Source: Streptomyces iconiensis (lineage in GTDB: Bacteria; Actinomycetota; Actinomycetes; Streptomycetales; Streptomycetaceae). From it: a DNA stretch of 43,291 nucleotides. The notes beneath the pieces were generated by a model. That model saw only the letters and a program-made list of their open reading frames with translations. It did not search any database and was not told the DNA's origin. The stretch spans positions 1 to 43,291 of the forward strand of contig NZ_JANCPR020000068.1 of the NCBI RefSeq assembly GCF_028657195.3, read 5' to 3'. Positions 39,199 through 43,291 of the stretch are shown here, one piece after another. Each line of letters starts with the position of its first letter. The first letter of the stretch is position 1. A program made the translations under genes and the position numbers.

Positions 39199-41516
39199 TG
39201 AGCACCACCACCCCTGAGAGCGCGAAGAGCGCCGAGGACACGGGCACGGCCCAGGTCGAGCTGGCGATCGGCGGCATGACCTGCGCCTCCTGCGCCGCCC
39301 GTATCGAGAAGAAGCTCAACCGCATGGACGGCGTCGAGGCGACCGTCAACTACGCGACGGAGAAGGCGAAGGTCAGCTTCACCGACGGCATCGCGGTCGA
39401 CGAGCTGATCGCGACCGTCGAGGCGACCGGATACACGGCTGCCCCGCCGGCGCCCGCGCGTACGGAGGGCCAGGGCGGCGGAGGCGAGGGAGCCGGCGGA
39501 GCCGACGGCGACGCCGCGGCCGACGAGGAGCTGCGCCCGCTGCGGCAGCGCCTGATCGGCTCCGCGCTGCTGGCCGTCCCCGTGATCGCCATGGCGATGG
39601 CGCCTGCCCTCCAGTTCGAGTACTGGCAGTGGCTCTCGCTCACCCTCGCGGCGCCCGTCGTCGTCTGGGGCGCCTGGCCGTTCCACCGCGCCGCGTGGGT
39701 CAACGCGCGGCACGGCGCCGCCACCATGGACACCCTGATCTCGGTCGGCACCTCGGCCGCGCTGCTGTGGTCGCTGTGGGCGCTGTTCTTCGGCACGGCG
39801 GGCGAGCCGGGCATGACGCACCCCTTCGAGCTGTCCATCGCGCGCACCGACGGCGCGGGGAACATCTATCTGGAGGCGGCGGCCGGTGTCACCGCCTTCA
39901 TCCTCGCGGGGCGCTACTTCGAGGCCCGTTCCAAGAGGAAGGCGGGCGCCGCGCTCAGGGCGCTGATGGAGCTGGGCGCCAAGGAGGTGACCGTCCTGCG
40001 GGACGGCCGCGAGGTGCTCATCCGCACCGAGGAGCTGGCCGTCGGTGACCACTTCGTCGTCCGCCCCGGCGAGAAGATCGCCACGGACGGCACGGTGCGC
40101 GAGGGCAGTTCGGCCGTGGACGCCTCGATGCTCACGGGCGAATCCGTCCCCGTCGAGGTCACCCCCGGCGATTCCGTCACCGGAGCCACGCTGAACGCGG
40201 GCGGACGCCTCGTGGTCGAGGCCACCCGTGTCGGCTCGGACACCCAACTGGCCCGGATGGCCAAGCTGGTCGAGGACGCGCAGAACGGCAAGGCCGCGGC
40301 CCAGCGGCTCGCCGACCGTATCTCCGCCGTCTTCGTTCCCGTGGTGATCGCGCTCGCGCTCGGCACCCTCGGCTTCTGGCTCGGCAGCGGCGCGGGACTG
40401 ACGGCGGCCTTCACCGCTGCCGTCGCCGTCCTGATCATCGCCTGCCCCTGCGCACTGGGCCTCGCGACCCCGACCGCGCTGATGGTCGGTACGGGACGCG
40501 GCGCGCAGCTCGGCATCCTGATCAAGGGCCCCGAGGTGCTGGAGAACACCCGCAGGGCCGACACCATCGTCCTGGACAAGACCGGCACCGTGACGACCGG
40601 CGAGATGACGCTGCTCGGCACGCATGTGGCGGCAGGCGCGGACGGGGTCACCGAGCAGGAGGTCCTGCGGCTGGCCGGCGCGCTGGAGAACGCCTCCGAG
40701 CACCCGATCGCGCAGGCCGTCGCCCGGGGCGCGGCGCAGCAGTACGGACCGCTGCCCGTACCCGAGGACTTCGCCAACGTGCCGGGACTCGGCGTCCAGG
40801 GCGTCGTCGAGGGACACGCGGTACTGGTGGGGCGCGAAAAGCTGCTCCGTAACTGGGCGATGGAGCTTCCCGCCGAACTGGCCGAGGCCAAGGCGGCGGC
40901 CGAGAAGGCGGGGCGCACCGCCATCACGGTCGCCTGGGACGGCGAGGCACGCGCGGTCCTGGAGGTCGCCGACGCGGTCAAGCCGACCAGCGCCGAGGCC
41001 ATCCGCCGGCTGCGCGGCCTGGGTCTGACACCGGTGCTGCTGACCGGTGACAACCGCGCCGTCGCCGAGACGGTGGCCGCCGAGGTCGGCATCGAGGCCA
41101 AGGACGTGATCGCGGAGGTCATGCCCGAGGACAAGGTGAACGTCGTCAAGGGGCTCCAGGACGAGGGCCGTTCGGTCGCCATGGTCGGCGACGGCGTCAA
41201 CGACGCGGCGGCGCTCGCGCAGGCCGACCTCGGCCTCGCGATGGGCACCGGCACGGACGCGGCCATCGAGGCGGGCGATCTGACGCTCGTACGGGGCGAC
41301 CTGCGCGCCGCGGCGGACGCCATCCGCCTCTCGCGCAAGACGCTGGGCACGATCAAGTCCAACCTGTTCTGGGCCTTCGCCTACAACGTCGCCGCCCTGC
41401 CGCTCGCGGCCTCCGGGCTGCTCAACCCGATGATCGCGGGCGCGGCGATGGCCTTCTCCTCCGTCTTCGTCGTCGGCAACAGTCTCCGGCTGCGCCGGTT
41501 CAGCGCCGCGGCGTGA
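39198..41516 (+). CDS. copA: Copper-exporting P1B-type ATPase
   Basis: A 772-residue Cu(I) efflux pump. One N-terminal HMA domain with Cys29-A-S-Cys32 is followed by a Gly-rich linker and eight membrane spans. All P-type hallmarks are present: TGES in the actuator domain, the transport motif Cys416-Pro-Cys418 in IACPCALGLATP, the phosphorylated Asp460 in DKTGTVTTG, SEHPIA in the nucleotide-binding domain, and MVGDGVNDAAALAQADLG. It exports Cu(I) using ATP. It starts at the ATG overlapping the copZ stop; a GTG three bases earlier is also possible. A 17-bp perfect hairpin follows about 130 bp downstream. Confidence 0.96.
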   Translation: MSTTTPESAKSAEDTGTAQVELAIGGMTCASCAARIEKKLNRMDGVEATVNYATEKAKVSFTDGIAVDELIATVEATGYTAAPPAPARTEGQGGGGEGAGGADGDAAADEELRPLRQRLIGSALLAVPVIAMAMAPALQFEYWQWLSLTLAAPVVVWGAWPFHRAAWVNARHGAATMDTLISVGTSAALLWSLWALFFGTAGEPGMTHPFELSIARTDGAGNIYLEAAAGVTAFILAGRYFEARSKRKAGAALRALMELGAKEVTVLRDGREVLIRTEELAVGDHFVVRPGEKIATDGTVREGSSAVDASMLTGESVPVEVTPGDSVTGATLNAGGRLVVEATRVGSDTQLARMAKLVEDAQNGKAAAQRLADRISAVFVPVVIALALGTLGFWLGSGAGLTAAFTAAVAVLIIACPCALGLATPTALMVGTGRGAQLGILIKGPEVLENTRRADTIVLDKTGTVTTGEMTLLGTHVAAGADGVTEQEVLRLAGALENASEHPIAQAVARGAAQQYGPLPVPEDFANVPGLGVQGVVEGHAVLVGREKLLRNWAMELPAELAEAKAAAEKAGRTAITVAWDGEARAVLEVADAVKPTSAEAIRRLRGLGLTPVLLTGDNRAVAETVAAEVGIEAKDVIAEVMPEDKVNVVKGLQDEGRSVAMVGDGVNDAAALAQADLGLAMGTGTDAAIEAGDLTLVRGDLRAAADAIRLSRKTLGTIKSNLFWAFAYNVAALPLAASGLLNPMIAGAAMAFSSVFVVGNSLRLRRFSAAA

Positions 41517-41536
41517 CGGTCGGGACGAGGCCGGCG

Positions 41537-41573
41537 TGACGGCCGGAGAGACGGCCGGAGAGACGGCCGGAGT
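41537..41573. repeat. Tandem 12-bp repeat after copA
   Basis: GACGGCCGGAGA is repeated about three times head to tail directly after the copA stop codon, with degenerate GACGCCGG-type units further on. Non-coding. Confidence 0.75.
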
Positions 41574-41645
41574 GAGGCTGGGATGACGCCGGAGTGCCAG
41601 CCGAAGTGACCGGCCGCGACGACGCCGGCGTGACGCAGCGGCCGG

Positions 41646-41683
41646 GCGCCGCCGCCGTGGACACGGGTCCACGGCGGCGGCGC
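41646..41683. terminator. Strong bidirectional terminator between copA and the ankyrin gene
   Basis: GCGCCGCCGCCGTGGAC (41646-41662), loop ACGG, GTCCACGGCGGCGGCGC (41667-41683): a perfect 17-bp stem. It lies between convergent genes and has no U tract. 41517-41747 contains no gene. Confidence 0.88.
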
Positions 41684-41747
41684 TCCCGCGTGTGCCCCGT
41701 GTTCGTGGCCGGGCCCGTGGCCGTGCCCTGCCCGTGCCCGTGCCCGC

Positions 41748-43291
41748 TCAGGGCGAGTACGGCACCCGTACCCAGCGCCGGGGCGGCCCCAACAGGGGTG
41801 CTGGGTCGGTCAGTTGGAGGCCCGCCGTCGCACACGCGTACGCGAGGGAGGCCGCATCGTACGGGGCGTCGTCGCCTCGCTGCCAGAAGCGGTAGAGGAA
41901 GAACTCCGGCGGGTCCTCCTCGAAGGGCTCCAGGCCGATCTCCTCGTGCCGCACCGTCCGGCCGTCCCGCGCGAGGTTGCCGAACGTGCCGCCCTTGGGG
42001 TTGAAGTAGACGCCGTAGGCGGTGCCGCCGTCCTGTGAGACCTTCCGCAGGAACCGCTCGTCACCGGGCATGTGGCCCATCGGCTGGATGACGACGCAGC
42101 CGCCCTCGACGCCGGTCACCCCGACCCAGGACTGGCTCTCGTCGAAGTCACCGGGGTCGAAGCCGCCGGGGCCCGTGCCGAACGGGCCCGGCTCCCTGTC
42201 CAGATCGAGCACGGGGCACTCGGCGGGGGTGGAGCCGAGCGCGCGTATCAGCTCCTCCTCGCCGAGGCCGGCGACAAAGGCGACACCCGTGCCCTCAATG
42301 TGCTCGACCGCACCGAACACCTCGATGAGCCGGTCGGCCGCTGCCTGCTCCTCCCACTCCTCCCCGGTGAGCTGCACGGCTCCCGGCAGCCGCTCGAAGA
42401 GCGGAGCGAGGGAGGGGAGGGTGAGCGCCAGGCGGCCCGGCGACCACTCGCCGACACAGGGGCGCCAGGCGTCGGCGCCCACCGACAGCAGCGCCTCGCA
42501 CCCCTCGGCGTCGCCCTCGCAGACGGCTGCCCACAGCGCGGTTCCGCCCTCGTCGTCCGGCGCGTCGACGGAGGCCCCGCGCCGCACCAGTTCGGCCAGC
42601 ACCTCGGCTGACGCCCCGGCCTCGGCCGCCTCGTGCAGCGGCGTCCTGCCGTCCCACTCCGCCTCGCCCGGCCGACGAGGGTCGGCGCCCGCGTCCAGCC
42701 GCGCCCTGACGAGCGCGAGGTCGCTCCAGCCGCCCAGCGGCATGTCCTCCCAGTCGGGACGCGGATCGTAGCGGTGCGGGTCGGGCTCGAATGCGAGGCC
42801 GGGCTTCGCGGGTCCCGCCCGGCGCGCGAACGGGCCCACCATCCGCTCGTCCACCGACCCGTCCGCCGATCCGTCCGCCGACTCGTCCCTCCACTCGTCC
42901 ACCCGTTCCTCGGCCCCGGAGGCCAGGACGCCGTCGGAGAAGACCGCGAGACCGACGCCGAGGACCTCGCTCGCCCCCTCTCCCTCGTCCTTCCCCTCTC
43001 CCTCCCCCTCGTCCTCCGGAGGCAGAGGTGACGATGCCGGCGTCAACTCCGGCCATATCTCCAGCACTTGGGAAGCGGCGGCCCGGATCACCGCCGCGTC
43101 GAGCGGGGTGGAGGTCTCGGGCACCCCCTGTTCGGGCCATTCGATGACGAGGGTCAGCGGGCCCTCGGGAGGCAGCCCGGTCAGCAGCAGGTCCACGGCG
43201 GTTCTGAACCCGCCGCCGAACCCGCCGTGGCTGACCAGCCGGTATCGCCTTCCCTTGCCCGTTGGACGGGGCCACGGTGTGCCGTCCAACG
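41748..43291 (-). CDS. Ankyrin-repeat protein with C-terminal DUF6461 domain (5' end beyond the window)
   Basis: At least 514 codons; a TTG at 43289 could start it, but the frame is open at the edge, so the N-terminus is probably incomplete. Residues (from 43289) 1-90 are a globular region, and 90-155 an acidic Glu/Asp/Gly/Ser-rich spacer. About 190-280 contain ankyrin-type repeats (LVRARLDAGADPRRPGEAEWDGRTPLHEAAEAG, and EVLAELVRRGASVDAPDDEGGTALWAAV). About 310-465 resemble DUF6461: TGVAFVAGLGEEELIRALG, then WVGVTGVEGGCVVIQPMG and YGVYFNPKGGTFGNLARDG. No catalytic motif is visible. It is probably a cytoplasmic protein-interaction protein. The family label for the last domain is from recall. 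Confidence 0.75.
   Translation of the reverse strand, partial: LDGTPWPRPTGKGRRYRLVSHGGFGGGFRTAVDLLLTGLPPEGPLTLVIEWPEQGVPETSTPLDAAVIRAAASQVLEIWPELTPASSPLPPEDEGEGEGKDEGEGASEVLGVGLAVFSDGVLASGAEERVDEWRDESADGSADGSVDERMVGPFARRAGPAKPGLAFEPDPHRYDPRPDWEDMPLGGWSDLALVRARLDAGADPRRPGEAEWDGRTPLHEAAEAGASAEVLAELVRRGASVDAPDDEGGTALWAAVCEGDAEGCEALLSVGADAWRPCVGEWSPGRLALTLPSLAPLFERLPGAVQLTGEEWEEQAAADRLIEVFGAVEHIEGTGVAFVAGLGEEELIRALGSTPAECPVLDLDREPGPFGTGPGGFDPGDFDESQSWVGVTGVEGGCVVIQPMGHMPGDERFLRKVSQDGGTAYGVYFNPKGGTFGNLARDGRTVRHEEIGLEPFEEDPPEFFLYRFWQRGDDAPYDAASLAYACATAGLQLTDPAPLLGPPRRWVRVPYSP

Noticed and set aside
38823..41672. 949-codon ORF antisense to copZA
   Set aside because: Same artefact; copZ and copA have complete motifs on the plus strand.

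Overview
The window is chromosomal DNA from a Streptomyces-type actinomycete. The evidence is very high GC at third codon positions, frequent GTG and TTG starts, leaderless -10 boxes, LAxTG sortase substrates, DUF5925 and DUF6461 proteins, MarP-, CsoR- and CopZA-type genes, and a homogentisate dioxygenase lying near a CitMHS citrate transporter. No rRNA, tRNA, CRISPR array or phage block was seen. The left edge just catches the first codons of a probable IS982-type transposase, next to a GC-rich dispersed repeat.

Layout. (1) 281-4387 (minus): a four-gene operon, SDR > acyl/aryl-CoA ligase > TetR > zinc-less MDR reductase, with a TetR-type operator upstream. (2) 4772-10682: a conserved hypothetical protein, an amidase, a MaoC hydratase, a second TetR regulator with two matching operator-like sites, and an aldehyde dehydrogenase/alcohol dehydrogenase pair. 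(3) 10848-14755: CitMHS metal-citrate transporter, divergent from hmgA (homogentisate 1,2-dioxygenase), which is followed by a HutC-type GntR regulator. (4) 14798-15788: one small conserved protein, a doubtful Arg-rich ORF and several palindromes. (5) 15789-25921: a surface polysaccharide locus. It holds a small membrane protein with a BcsL/FemAB-like acetyltransferase, then three translationally coupled genes (GT2; GT2 fused to a polysaccharide deacetylase; a Wzx-like flippase fused to a large second membrane module), and a convergent GH39-like secreted glycosidase. (6) 26094-34563: AAA+ ATPase, secreted protein, YtrA-type GntR, double GNAT, MarP-like protease, DoxX, and a GlxA-type AraC regulator divergent from a YbfB/YjiJ MFS transporter across a striking 13-bp inverted repeat. 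(7) 34751-37559: wall-anchored AA10 LPMO, PPOX flavoprotein, secreted lipase. (8) 37676-41516: copper locus with CsoR-type operators, a duplicated-domain putative copper-binding protein, CopZ and CopA. (9) 41748-end: ankyrin-DUF6461 protein, cut by the right edge.

The most unusual part is the polysaccharide locus. Two of its proteins are multi-domain fusions, and the glycosyltransferase-deacetylase linker is encoded by an in-frame copy of the extragenic repeat found at the left edge. Several membrane or exported proteins also carry low-complexity insertions encoded by short DNA tandem repeats, which suggests active repeat-driven length change in this genome.
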